Under the pieces are notes generated by a model that searched no databases, was not told where the DNA came from, and was given only the letters and a program-made list of their open reading frames with translations. From contig NGZR01000001.1 in NCBI GenBank assembly GCA_002197995.1, forward strand, positions 9,548,001 to 9,612,000: a stretch of DNA of 64,000 nt, in the 5' to 3' direction. Below are positions 13,244 through 23,999 of this stretch, piece after piece. This stretch comes from Gaeumannomyces sp. JS-464. Its lineage: Eukaryota; Ascomycota; Sordariomycetes; Magnaporthales; Magnaporthaceae. Both the position numbers and the translations under genes were made by a program. The stretch's first letter is position 1. Every line of letters starts with the position of its first letter.

Positions 13244-13282
13244 CCGCGCTCGCTTTTGCGTATTACAATCGGTAGTTTATAT

Positions 13283-13498
13283 TGTAAAGGTTTTACGACG
13301 TAATGCACGCTTATAAGGACTTTGGTAAATTAACAAACTACGAAAGCTAGGAAATAAGGGGGGCTGCTCCGCAAATCCAGGAGCGGATCCGGCTATATAC
13401 TGGTAGCGTGGCTGGTACGTTAATATGGCGCGTTCCGGTGGGCTACCAGCCACGGGCCGGAGCCCGTGGCTGCATTAATAGGAACCGACCTTTTAACA
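13283..13498 (-). repeat. Right LTR (5' LTR of the minus-strand Gypsy element)
   Basis: 216 bp beginning TGTAAAGG and ending CCTTTTAACA. It keeps CpA/TpG dinucleotides (for example CCAGCCACGGGCC) that are lost in the left LTR, so it is close to the original sequence. GTTAC follows directly at 13,499-13,503. Confidence 0.92.
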
Positions 13499-14330
13499 GT
13501 TACCGATAAAGCGAAGCTGTTTAAGGGTAAAGCTTAGGACGTCGTAACGCAACCGCTTTTAACGAACGCATTCGGCGCAGCGAAAGGAGTCCCGAAGGGA
13601 AACCTCGTAGCGAGTGCGGTTTAAAGCCTCGCACGCAAAATAAAAAGGCATTCCGGTAAAAAAAAACAGTAAAAAAGCAAAAAGGTTATTATAATTAACC
13701 GTCGAGCGAATAGCGCGAGGTTTTCGTTTTTACACTTAATTAAACATTTTGTTAAACGCAAAGGGTTAATAGTTAGCGAAGGAGGGGGGGTGCTTACTAT
13801 TAACAAAAAAAAGGGTAACAAAAAGTGGCCAAAGGGATTTAGCTTAAAAAAGGAAACCTAATGTTACGACTAAAAGGTATAAGGGTGTGCTTATAAAAAG
13901 GAACGGCATAAAAAAAAGGGAAAGGCATTGCCCCGCACTCCCGTATTACGTAACTAAAAGCACGTAACCGCAGGTTGCTATGTCCGCTATACTGGTTAAA
14001 AAATATAACCAATATAGCTAATATAATTAACCCTACTATGCTTATTATGTCGGCTAAAAAGCATAGCTAATATAGTTAATATAGCTAAAATAATCGTAAA
14101 GGCTAGCACGGTTATTATAAAAAAAAGTGGGTTCCTTACTGTTTTAAGTAGCTTTAATTAAGGCTTTTGCATTAGTTAACCTAAGTTAGCTCCAAAGCAC
14201 CCCTTTAAGCAAGCAATTAAACTACTGTTACCAAGTTCCCTAGTTCCGCTAAAAACCCTCGAGCAAGCGTATTATTCCAGCACCTTTCCTAAGTGTTTTA
14301 CCTTAAAAGCAAAAGCTTGTTTATAACACC
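13499..14330. repeat. Tandem repeat unit B, right fragment
   Basis: Continuation of the unit interrupted at 5,944. From about 13,770 to 14,330 it follows unit A block by block: GGGATTTAGCTTAAAAAAGG, then AAGTAGCTTTAATTAAGGC, GCAAGCAATTAAAC and TACCTTAAAAGCAAA. The first ~270 bp (13,500-13,770) contain GC-richer sequence without obvious protein coding. No gene is seen. Confidence 0.5.
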
Positions 14331-14454
14331 TTTTAAACACGCTTACCGCAAAATAACCGGCTCCCGGGCTTTATTTACCTGCTTAACTGTGGTCGGAAAA
14401 AGGCATTTCTTACAAGCCTATACCTTTGCAAAATTATAAGCTTTTACCCCTTTT

Positions 14455-14915
14455 ATAATCAAATCGGGGTGGCGGGCATCGGGCTTTTAACCCCGGAATA
14501 TCTAAAAACCTTTATCGAGCCGATTTATACTCGAAAACTTTTAACGAAACGACCGATAAGCCCAAATTTAACAATTTGCAAAAGATAATAGGGCCAAACA
14601 GCGTTTAACGGTCCTTTTCCTGCAGTCCCGGGTGCCTTGGGAAACTCCCAAAAAAAGCCGAAAGTTTGCTTCCAAATTAGCGCCTTTAAGGGCCGGCTTC
14701 CAGCAAGCCCCACGGCCCGACTTTTTTTCCGGAAGCTCCAAAAAGGCTACAAAGCGCGTGAATTCGAGGTAGCTAAAGCCCTGCAAAAGATTAGGCAGCT
14801 GGAGGCCGAATTGGAAGCATAACGGCCTCGCAAAAAAAGAAGGGTAGCCCCGGATCCCAACGAGACTTTTGTGGATATCCGGCGCGTTGCAAAAGCACGG
14901 GGCAAGTTAAGGAGG
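14455..14915 (+). pseudogene. pogo/Fot1-like DDE transposase, C-terminal remnant
   Basis: Three frame-broken stretches follow the order of the fungal pogo/Fot1 transposase C-terminus. The first is a W-R-x-S-G-F-x-P segment at about 14,470. The second is VPWETPKKSRK at about 14,630-14,665. The third is SPTARLFFRKLQKGYKAREF at about 14,700-14,770, leading into a heptad-like KALQKIRQLEAELEA, a TAA, and RPRKKRRVAPDPNETFVDI up to about 14,885. The catalytic DDE core is missing, so only the 3' part of the gene remains. It ends just before the NLR fragment at 15,051, so the transposon probably inserted near the start of that gene. Assignment rests on family memory, not a search. Confidence 0.6.
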
Positions 14916-15050
14916 TAAGCAATATATCATTAGAAAGCGCGGAAAATTCTAATCAGGAATCTATATACAGTTGTATCGAGGTTAGTTAAATTAAGGTAGA
15001 AATTTACAGTTAAATGCACTAGGTTTAGTGTTAATCTAATGCCGGTAAAA

Positions 15051-15143
15051 ATGCCCAACAAAGGGGGCCTTAACGTAACACCGCAAAAAGTTCTTACCAG
15101 CAACCATATTCCGTTCGCAAGGAATAAAAACTTCGTAGGACGG
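15051..15143 (+). pseudogene. N-terminal fragment of an NB-ARC NLR gene, split by a retrotransposon
   Basis: The open frame from ATG at 15,051 reads into IPFARNKNFVGR and stops at the retrotransposon edge (15,143). It continues in the same phase at 22,120 (SGVLHTLEKELFG). Together they give the P-F-x-R-N-x-x-F-V-G-R-x-x-x-L-x-x-L-E...L-F signature that precedes the P-loop in fungal NB-ARC/TPR proteins. The GACGG at its end (15,139-15,143) is repeated at 22,115-22,119. Upstream sequence (14,920-15,050) is probably more of the same gene, but its frame is unclear. Confidence 0.7.
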
Positions 15144-15426
15144 TGTAACAAAAGGACAATGTCGGCTTAAAAGAAAATGTATTACTTTTATAAAAGCTAA
15201 TAATCTTTTAAAGCCTTAAAAAAATGCTTAAAAAGCTAAAATCTGCTTAAAGGAATCGAGGAAAACGACGGGAATAAATAAAGGGGTCCTTTGGTTCGTG
15301 CGGGGCTTATGCCCCCGTTACGCCGTTCCCTGCCTTTGGCCTAATTGGTCGCCTCACTTTGGTTTGGGCGCCAACTCCTGGTGCTTAACCGGCCGATTCC
15401 TATCCCGGGATCGTCCTCGTATAATA
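15144..15426 (-). repeat. Left LTR of the NLR-inserted Gypsy element
   Basis: 283 bp, matching 21,833-22,114 along its whole length with a one-base length difference in an A-run. Almost all mismatches are C-to-T or G-to-A in this copy, for example GTATAATA at its end against GTGTGACA in the other. Confidence 0.92.
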
Positions 15427-15560
15427 CTATCCTCCTTTCCCTAAGGCTCGCCCCGAAACCTTTACACCCTGGAATTTCGTGGTTTGGAAGGGTGGTTATT
15501 ATGGAAGGTTTGGACTTTCGCTTTGGCTCCTTCGCCGTTAAAATGCTCCCAAGGTTTTTA

Positions 15561-18500
15561 AGTCCAATCCTTTTTTGCTAAATAACCTTCCCATTTTACG
15601 AAATACTTAACCTTGTTTTATGCCTTTATGGAATTTATAACCTTCTTAACTATATACTTTTTTTCGATAGGAAATGCGTTACGCAGGACCTGGTTAAGGT
15701 TAGGCCGTACTTAAATGCCAGCGCGATACGGCTCGATAAAAAATACGTGAAAAGTATTATAGATTTTCCAAAAAGCAGGGAAAGCAAGCCGTACCGCCGT
15801 AAGGGAAACTATTTTGGCGATCCGAAAAGGGCCGAGCATTTTAAAGTTTAATTTTTTAGCAAGTCGCCGGGTTTTAACGTGGCGGGCGTTAAGCATAACG
15901 AATTGTCCTTCGACGAAAACGGGAAAGGGGCTTTTCTTTTTATCGGCCTAATGTTTTAATGCGGTTTCGGGCTTTGTTAAGGCACTCCCGGGCTTTTTAG
16001 TGCATTTGGGTTATTTAATAAGCGTAAAGCTTGCTGGTTAAGCTGTGTATTTATTTAAGAAAAAGGGGGTTGTTTAAAGCTGGGTAATAGCCGTAATTAG
16101 CAAAAAAGGGAATAACGGAGGTATTTGCCAAAGCAGTATTATTATAAGCGAATTCCGTTATAGGAAAAAAATCGACCCAGTTGGTTATTTCGTAATTAAT
16201 AAAAAAACGAAGGTAAGCTTTTAAGCTTTAATTAAGCCTTTTTATTTGTCTGTCGGTTTAAAAGTGAAACGCCGTACTTATGCGAGGGCGAATCCCCACT
16301 AGCTTTAAAAAGTTTTTCCATAAATATGCCGTAAACCTGGAATTTTTATCGAAAATAATATTTAAAAGCATACCATATAATTTCTAATATTTTTTAGCGA
16401 AAATGCGGATAAGGTTATCCGTTTTTTTTTTTTTTTTAAGCGGCATAAAATGTCCCATTTTGGTAAATGGGTTTACCATTACCAAATAAAGTTATAACCG
16501 TTAAATAAGGGCAAATCGGTAATAAAATTTATAACGACGGTTTTCCAGGGTTAGTAATGTAATTTCATAAGCTGGAAAGGTTTAAAAGGAGCATGTTTTG
16601 GAGCTTTATTCTTTTGGCATTTTAAGCAGTTCCGAACGTATTTCCTAATTGCCCTTTTAATGTTAAGCTATTAAAAATGGCGTATAATTAGCTCGAGGGT
16701 TTTATCCATCCCTATATATCCGGCGATTTTAATGTTATATTTATACTCGAAAACTTTTTTTGCAAAACCGCGGTTGGTATTTATAATTTGTTTTTATGGT
16801 AAAAAAGTTTATCTTTTACCTTTTCTCCTTTCCTTAAAGCTTTAAAGCGTTTTTAATACTTGGGGTTTTAAAATCTAAGCTTTTTAACTTTATTCGTAAA
16901 GGCCGACGCCCATTTAAACGTCGGAATGCTGCATAGTTTAACTGGGAATAAAAGGAAAAAAATCCGTTATGCTTAAGTTTAACGGGGTCCTTTACGTTTT
17001 CCGTTTTTGGGAAGTGTTTTTTTTGCAAAATCGTTGTAATCGGTTAATTTTTACTCCCTTTTTTTTAAATCAGTATTACGGGAGTTTCGATAGCATATCG
17101 GCCTTTTCGTTTTGTTTTCCCGGCCGGTAATTAATTATAAACTAATAATTTGCTAATTGCTAAACTTACCAAGCTTGTTTTTTTAAGGATTTTAACCGTG
17201 GTAAAGTAAGCCAGGTTTTAATAGTTTTAAACCTCCATTCGGTGTTAAGCACTTTTAAAGTAATATTTCCACTTCGCGAAACTGTTTACGATAACCAGCA
17301 GTTCCTTATTATGGATTTTGTAATTAATTTCGGCTAAAGTTATTTTGCGAAAGTGGAAAGCAACGGGATGTAATTTCCCGTCGTCGGGGTTCCGCTAGGA
17401 TAAAACAGTTTAATAGCAAAGTTAAAAAAGTTTGTTTTTATAATAGCAAAAATTGTTAAATCGAAATAGCATAGGATCGAGGGTAACGTAAAAGCCATTT
17501 TAAAGGTATTAAAAGCTGCTTATTATATCCGGGGTTTAAGTTTATCGTTTTTAAGCAGCGCATTAGCCGTTGTTAAAGGTTTTACAATTTTAAAAAACCT
17601 TTTAATAAACTTTTTGTAAAAGTTCGCGAAGTTTACGAAAAATTAACAATTTTTAAAGCATTTAGGCTTTTTTTATTAAAATACGGTGTTAATTTTGCTT
17701 TATGCTATAACGATACCGTTTTAGCCGATAATGTAACCGAGGAACTCGACTTTTTGCATATTTTAATTGCATTTGCAAAGGGCTACCGCTAGGTTATGCT
17801 TAGTAAATCGTTAAAAAACCTTTTTTACGAGGTTATTATATTTTTCCTCGGTTTCGGCATAAATAAAAAGGTTATCGAGGTATACTAAAAGTCCTAAATT
17901 AATAAGATTTATAAAAATGTGGTTTATTAAGCTTTAAAACGTCGCCAAAGCGTTAATTAATCCTATAAGCATAACGGTATATTCGAAAAGGCCGTATTTG
18001 CAATGGAAGGTTATAAGCCATTCGTAGCCTTCTTTTATTTTAATTAAGTTAAACTTTATTTTAAGGTTTATTTTGGTTATCCATTTAGCTTTTCGGAGTT
18101 TATCCTAAAGTTTAGTAATAAATGGGATAAGGTATTAAACGGGGATTATTTTAAAATTTAAATCCTTATAATTAATAACCGGACGAAAAGGATCGAAAGG
18201 GTTTTTTTTATTTGCGAACAATAAGGGAAAGCTAATAGCCGAGGTGAAACGCTAAATCCTTTTTATTTTAAGGTTTTTTTAAAGCTAGGGTTTAAAAATA
18301 TTAAACTTTCGTTAGCTTATGTTATAAAAGGGGTTTTAAATAGGTTTGGCCTTTTCCTTTAGTTTTATAGTATAATCTTATAGCTTATAATTCGGTAAGC
18401 GCATAGCGGCTTTATCCGATATAATCGGGAAAAATTCCCGAAACTTTTCGGGACGGCCGCGAAACTATCGGCGATTTCCAGCTTAATAAGGTCGGGGTTA

Positions 18501-21400
18501 ATCTTTTTAATCGCAGCGATTATAACCGGCTCGACGGTTTAAAAGTTTAAAAAGTCGCGAAGGTCCGTGCGGTGCTGGGCTTTAAAGCTACGACATTTTT
18601 TGCACGCGTCGGTACCGAAATGTATTTTGCTAAGGTTATCCCAAAGGTTTTAAAGTTGGTAAATTTATAGCTACTAATAAAGCAAAATTACATTACAGTT
18701 AAGGTTTAAATCGCTAATTTTAAAAGCGATTTAAAATCGGTAATTTTAATAACAAAAAGTTATGTTAAAAAGGTATTAATATCCGCCCGATTTTATAAGG
18801 GATCCATCGTAAGCCGTTATAAACCGGGGGATTTTCCGGGTTACCAGGTATTATGTTAGGCCTTTTGCGACTTTATGGGAAATAACGGCAATATCGCTCC
18901 CTATGTTTAACAATACCCGTATTTGGGTTTTTTAAATGCCTTTCGCTTTAAAATGCATTATGATAATAAAGCGGCGGGTTTCGGATCGAAGGGGTCCGGT
19001 GTTTAAAACCGCTACTTTAACGAGTTAATAATCCGAATTAAATTCGGTAAATTCCTCGAAAGCTTTGTCGAAAATAAAGGTATCGCTAAGTAATAATAAC
19101 CGCGATTTTAGCTTTTTTAAAGTTTAAGCTCGGGAGGTTACTAAATGCGACCCTTTTATTACTAGCTACCTTAGTTAAAAGCGGCGGGAGTTCCTTACCG
19201 GCGACGTTCTTTTTTACGAAGCATTTTAAAATGTAGTGGTTTTCCCGGCCACATTTTTAGCATGCTGCTTTTGCTTGTTTTTTTTAATCCACGTCCTTTT
19301 AGTTAATACCTTCCAATATTTGCTTAACGAAAAGCTAAATATGGTTTTTTTTATCGCCGGTTGCGGCTTTTTTAACTGCCGGCTTTAAAAATTAATTTAA
19401 ACTGTTAACCTTTTTAAAGCTGTTATTACGGGGACGGCTCGCGTTTAAACGCTTTTATATTAAAGCGGGCCTTTTTTTCCCGCTTGCGATTTTAACCTCG
19501 GGTTTTAAAGCATAACTTCGTGGATTTTTCCTATTTGCTAAATAGCAGCTAGGAATTTTTCGTCCGTATTAGGGAAACCTTCCCGTTGCGAGTATATAAA
19601 ACGAGTGATTTCCTTCGGTAAAGTGCTGGAAATGTGCTTTCGAAAGGTAACGCCGAACTATTACACGGCTTCGTTAAAATCGAAAAGCTCGGTAATGTAT
19701 TATATTATAATACCTTTATATTTTAATTTTCGCATTTTTCGGGCGTTACGGTAATGTTCGGTAGCGTTTTTAAAACGTTTTTAAAACGCGAACGAATAAG
19801 CCCGCTAGTTATTTTTTAATTTCATTCCCCGTATAAACCTTATACGCTAATAATGCCAAACTTAAGCATTTTTAATAAAAAGGGATCCAATTTAGTTAAC
19901 CTTTATAACGTCGTTCGGGAAACTATTTATATATATTTTTATATAAGCGGTAACGCGGAATTATTAAAGCTTAAACTTTGCTAAGTTTTTTCCTTCGTAT
20001 TCCTTAAGCTTATTAAGTTAAACTGGGTTAATAATAGCGGTTAGGGCAGCGGGTTAATTAAAATCGCGTTAAAGTTTTCGGATAATTTCCCGGAGTCCGG
20101 AATTTTTAAGTCGTTTGGACTTTTTCCGGTGGTTATTTCGACCGTTTCGGTCGCGATCGTTTTTGTTAAAAGATAACTCGGAAAAATCCGATAGGTTCCC
20201 TAAAATTGCGACATAATTGGGAGGTTCGTTAAGCGGTTTTTAAAAAGGGACGCCGGGCAGCCCTTTTAAGTTGCCTAAATGCCGGGGCCCGGCAATAGCG
20301 GCGCGATATTGCTAATAGGCCGCGGCGGTTATAGCTTTAACCTGTTAACATTGCAAATTAGCGGGGGATAAGGGGTTTTTATTAAAAACTCTTTGCTAAA
20401 AGGAAGCGGATTGTTTTATATCCGATTATTTCGCGGGTTTCGCTTTAATGGAAGGTACCGGAGCGTTAGCGGGGTCGTTAGCTGGTAACCCCTATTACGA
20501 CGCGGGAGGTAGCGAGTTTCGTTATAACGCTAATATAATGGTAAAAAAGCGGGGATAAATCCCTTTTCTTTTTATACGTTATGCTTTTTTTAAAGTGTTT
20601 TTAACGAGCTGCCGTATTTCGGAAAGCACCCTTTTTTTTACGGCGGTAAGGTCGTTAAAGGATACGTGTTTTTTAGTTATAAAAGCTCGGATTTATGCTT
20701 TTTTTTATTTTGCTCATTTTTCGACGCCTTTTTTAAAAAAGGTAAATCGTTTTTGCAATTTTTAAAAGCGATTTTAGTTCGCTTAAATAGCGTTTCGAAA
20801 ATGGGCTAAAGCTTAAGTGCGTACTTTTTTGTTATTCCGTTAAAGCGGTAACGTTTCCTTATATTTATTAAGCGAATAAATAACTTTTCGCAAAAATCCG
20901 TTAGTAAAACTTCTTTTATTATTTTATAAAAGCTAATAATCCCTTTTTATGCATGGAAACGAAAGTGTGGTAACCGTAAGTAATGCTATTATAATAAGCT
21001 TTAAGCTTATTAAATTATTTTTAAGCGTTAAATATTTCCCGTTTAACGCTTTTGGATAGGATTATAATAGTACGGTAAATATTAACAAACTTTTGTTAAA
21101 TGCCGACCATTTATTCGAAAAGGTTAAACACTTTTTTTACGGATTGGAAATCCTTTTATTTTATAGCTTTTTTAAAAGTGGGAGCCGAGTATAAAATAAA
21201 AGCTTTCACGTCGTTTATTATTAGGACGTTTATTAATTATAATATAAAGGGGTTTTTTTCGCCATCCTCGTAAGCTCGGGATAAATCGCCCTAAACCAGC
21301 ATATTGGTTAATAATGCGCGGGTAACGCGGTATAACACGATATTTTATTCGTAAGCCTCGATTTAAACCGCGTAATTTCGAACCTTTTTTTATATTTATT
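15561..21400 (-). pseudogene. Degraded Gypsy pol with chromodomain
   Basis: On the minus strand, RT catalytic region VYLDNLFIYAETEE at 17,845-17,886 (family YxDD, second Asp now Asn), followed by LCKCN...MQKVEFLGYIIG. Integrase tail LGPFRIAKIV and FHVFFIEPY in the open stretch 15,711-15,896. Chromodomain KVKYFVKWEGYLAKKDWT at 15,561-15,614. RIP stops break every domain. The element belongs to the chromoviruses, whose chromodomain can steer integration; here it landed in a gene. Confidence 0.85.
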
Positions 21401-21432
21401 TAAAAGCCGTATTAATTTAATTTTGGCTTAAA

Positions 21433-21800
21433 TTACGTCGATGGATTTTTTAGCTTTTTTAGCGATTGTTTAAAGCTAATCGTCGAAATCCTCGAGCCGC
21501 CTTTTAATTTCGAAGGTTTTTTAATCCAAACGTTTAATATCCTCGTCGTAATCCGCCTTACTGCTATCCTCGCTGCTGGTTCCCTAATTGGTACCAATTG
21601 TAAAGGCCGATGCGGCTGGTATAGGAGGTGGTGCAACGGGTTGGGTTTTCGCAGGCGGCTGCGCAAAAGCCGTTTGCGGAGGGTTAAAAGGTGCCGTGGC
21701 GGCGAGGGCCGACCGTAGCTATCGACCCAATCGTAACTGGGAGGGGGTGAATTGCTTAAATAATGCCTTCCAAAGCTTAGGAGGAAAAATAGTAAGCTAT
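21433..21800 (-). pseudogene. Degraded Gypsy gag start
   Basis: Minus-strand sequence next to the 5' LTR reads a Pro/Ala-rich leader (AAPFNPPQTAFAQPPAKTQP-like, about 21,640-21,700) and an acidic stretch TSSEDSSKADYDEDIKRL at about 21,532-21,585. Basic KRRLEDFDD-like sequence follows. Position and composition fit a Gypsy gag N-terminus. It is broken by stops, and no zinc knuckle was located. Confidence 0.5.
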
Positions 21801-21832
21801 TACTAAGCGGTCCTGGGTGGAAAAAGATTATT

Positions 21833-22114
21833 TGTAACAAAGGGACAATGTCGGCTTAAAAGAAAATGTATTACTCCTATAAAAGCTAATAATCTTTCAG
21901 GGCCTTAAAAAATGCTTAAAAAGCCAAAATCTGCTTAAGGGAATCGAGGAGAACGACGGGAATAAATAAAGGGGTTTTTTGGTCCGTGCGGGGCTCATGC
22001 CCCCGCCACGCCGTTCCCTGCCTCTGGCCTGATTGGTCGCCTCACTTTGGCTTGGGCGCCAACTCCTGGTGCCCAACCGGCCGATTCCTGTCCCGGGATC
22101 GTCCCCGTGTGACA
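21833..22114 (-). repeat. Right LTR of the NLR-inserted Gypsy element
   Basis: 282 bp starting TGTAACAAA and ending GTGTGACA. It keeps GC-rich blocks (GCTCATGCCCCCGCCACGCC) that are partly decayed in the left copy. It marks the sharp edge of the AT-rich domain: beyond 22,115 the sequence is GC-rich gene DNA. Confidence 0.92.
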
Positions 22115-23762
22115 GACGGAGTGGTGTTCTCCACACACTCGAAAAGGAGCTGTTCGGCGAGGAGAATCCTTCACCGGTCGTTTCTCTCGCCGGGCGGGGC
22201 GGCAATCGGCAAAACACAAGTGGCACTGCAGCTAGCTTACTTGACCGAGGAGAGGAAACCAGGATGGTCCGTTTTCTGGGTGTCGGCTCTAAGCATGACA
22301 AGCTTCGAGCAGGGCGCATCGACGTTCTCAGAAATCAGCGCGTCAAGCCTAGCCAGGGTGAAAGCGCCAAGGGCACATTCCGTCGTCACCTTAGCTCCCA
22401 GGCGGCGGGAAAGTGGCTTTTTTTTGACGACGCTGATGATACGGATGTCCTGTTCCGCCAAGGCAACGAAGGTGGGATATACTACTACCTGCCACAGAAA
22501 AGCGGCGGAAGCGTCCTGTTCACGACTCGGTCTCTAACAGTCGCTCGAATAGTCACCTGCTCTGTTCCCGGAGGCAGCATTGTCAATCTGGAGCGCATGA
22601 GCCGGGATGAATCAGGAGCCTTGCTGGAGCAGCTGTTGGTCGACGCAACAAAGTGCGATATGGGATGAAACCTTGACGAACTACCGGAAGAACTCAATGA
22701 CCAGCCACTGGCGATAGCCATGGTGGCTGCTTATATGAACGAGACCGGAGTGTCCATTGGCCGATACTTTGCCGGATTCCGGGGCACCATCGACCGCACT
22801 CGCGGTAGAATCTCGGGAAAACACGCGGCCCTGGTCAACACAATATGGGGTTGGAAGTATATGTCGTCTTTCGATAGAGAGGATCCAACAGACGAATGCA
22901 ATCTCCGCAAATCTACTTTCATTTGCGGCGTGCGTCGATCCCAAAGCCATCCCGCGGTCGATGATGCCCAGCCTAGGGACAAGGCAGGAAATGAAAGTGG
23001 CAATTAAGCTGCTTTGCGAGTATGGGCTCCTGTATCGGCAACGGAACGGCGGCAATTCCAACGAAATGTTCGACATGCACAGTTTAGTGCACCTAGCGAC
23101 GCGGGAGTGGGTTGAGCAGAGGGGAGACATGAAGAAGACGGCGCAAGACGCCGTGGAGCATCTAGCGTCGGTTTTGCGAATGGGAAAATCGAAACAGGTG
23201 GAAGCACTACATGCCGCACGCTTTTAGGTTACCGCAAGCGGATGAAACGGCGGGGGGTGTTTACAGCGAGACGGTGAACCAACTGCGATTCCGGGTAGGC
23301 CTGTGTTTGAAGGTGGACGGGCGGACCCGGGAGGCGATTGATTGCTTGCAGCATGTGGTGGAAGTCGAAAGGGAGGCTCTCGCGGAAGCGCACCCCAACC
23401 GACTGGCGTCGCGGCATGCGCTTGCGTGGGCATACCAGGACAGCAGCCAGGTCAAGCAGGCGATCGAGCTGCTGGAGCACGTGGTGGAAGTCGGTGAGGA
23501 AACGCTCCCCAAGGAAAGTCCCCATCTGCTGGCGTCGCAGCACGCACTCGGCAAGGCATATTATGCCGCAGGCCAGGTGGATATGGCGATCAGGCTGTTG
23601 GAGCACGTGGTGAGCGTGAGAGAGAGAACGCTTTCGGAAAGGGATCCTGCTCGATTGGCGGCACAGCAAGCACTCGCTAAAGCGTACCAGGCCCACGGTC
23701 GAACGGAGGCGGCCGCCCTTTTGCCGAAGCAGACACAGCTCGTAGCTGTACAGCAGCAGTAG
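22115..23762 (+). pseudogene. NB-ARC/TPR NLR-like gene, main body (disrupted)
   Basis: STAND-class NTPase of the NB-ARC/TPR type used by fungi in non-self recognition. Seen in order: SGVLHTLEKELFG (22,120), P-loop IGKTQVALQLAYLTEE (22,208), FWVSA, a Walker-B-like KWLFFDDADD (22,410), LFTTRS sensor (22,520), DQPLAIAMVAAY (22,700), a winged-helix-like NEMFDMHSLVHLATREW (23,063), then at least three ~42-residue TPR units (AIELLEHVVEVGEETL type) to the stop at 23,760. Breaks: a frame change just before the P-loop, another near 22,315, a TGA at 22,666 and further shifts before 22,870 and at 23,225. The 5' end lies 7 kb away across a retrotransposon. A functional product is very unlikely. Confidence 0.82.
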
Positions 23763-23999
23763 CTTCTCGTCCTCCAGAATGTTGGCGTGTTTGGGCCGAA
23801 GCCCCGGAAGCCGATGGGTTGCAAGGTGAAAGAAATTGAAGGCTAGGGAGGTTAGAAGGATGAGGCTGCATGGCTCTACCTGACTGAGAGCTGGACTTAT
23901 CGAAGGAAAGGTGATAAAAAGGCGAGATCAAATTGAAGCCGGTGGCGAGACAGAAACTGGGCGGAGGATATCTTGTGGAGGAGCCTTGTCATAAAGGAA

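Larger units (their letters stand above)
5945..13498 (-). mobile_element. Complete Ty3/Gypsy LTR retrotransposon with 5-bp target duplication
   Basis: A 7,554-bp element bounded by two 216-bp direct repeats that start TGTAAAGG (TATAAAGG on the left) and end CCTTTTAACA (CCTTTTAATA on the left). It is flanked by perfect GTTAC duplications at 5,940-5,944 and 13,499-13,503. Coding is on the minus strand: gag with a zinc knuckle, reverse transcriptase, RNase H, integrase and chromodomain. A purine-rich tract (GGGGGCGGGTAAAAG on the minus strand, 6,165-6,190) sits next to the left LTR, as a polypurine tract should. All frames contain RIP-type stops, so it is inactive. It inserted into repeat unit B. 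Confidence 0.92.
15144..22114 (-). mobile_element. Complete Ty3/Gypsy chromovirus inserted in an NLR gene
   Basis: A 6,971-bp element with LTRs at 15,144-15,426 and 21,833-22,114, starting TGTAACAAA and ending GTGTGACA (GTATAATA on the left). Perfect GACGG duplications flank it at 15,139-15,143 and 22,115-22,119. Coding is on the minus strand. A polypurine tract (AGGGAAAGGAGGATA on the minus strand, about 15,427-15,441) lies against the left LTR, confirming orientation. The interior is heavily RIP-mutated and cannot be active. The host sequence on both sides joins into one NB-ARC reading frame. Confidence 0.93.

Noticed and set aside
13262..13282. Primer-binding site of the first Gypsy element
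   Set aside because: The stretch after the 5' LTR could be a RIP-altered site, but no tRNA match can be shown.
21815..21832. GGGTGGAAAAAG next to the right LTR as a plus-strand polypurine tract
   Set aside because: RT, integrase and chromodomain all read on the minus strand, and a better purine tract sits at 15,427-15,441.
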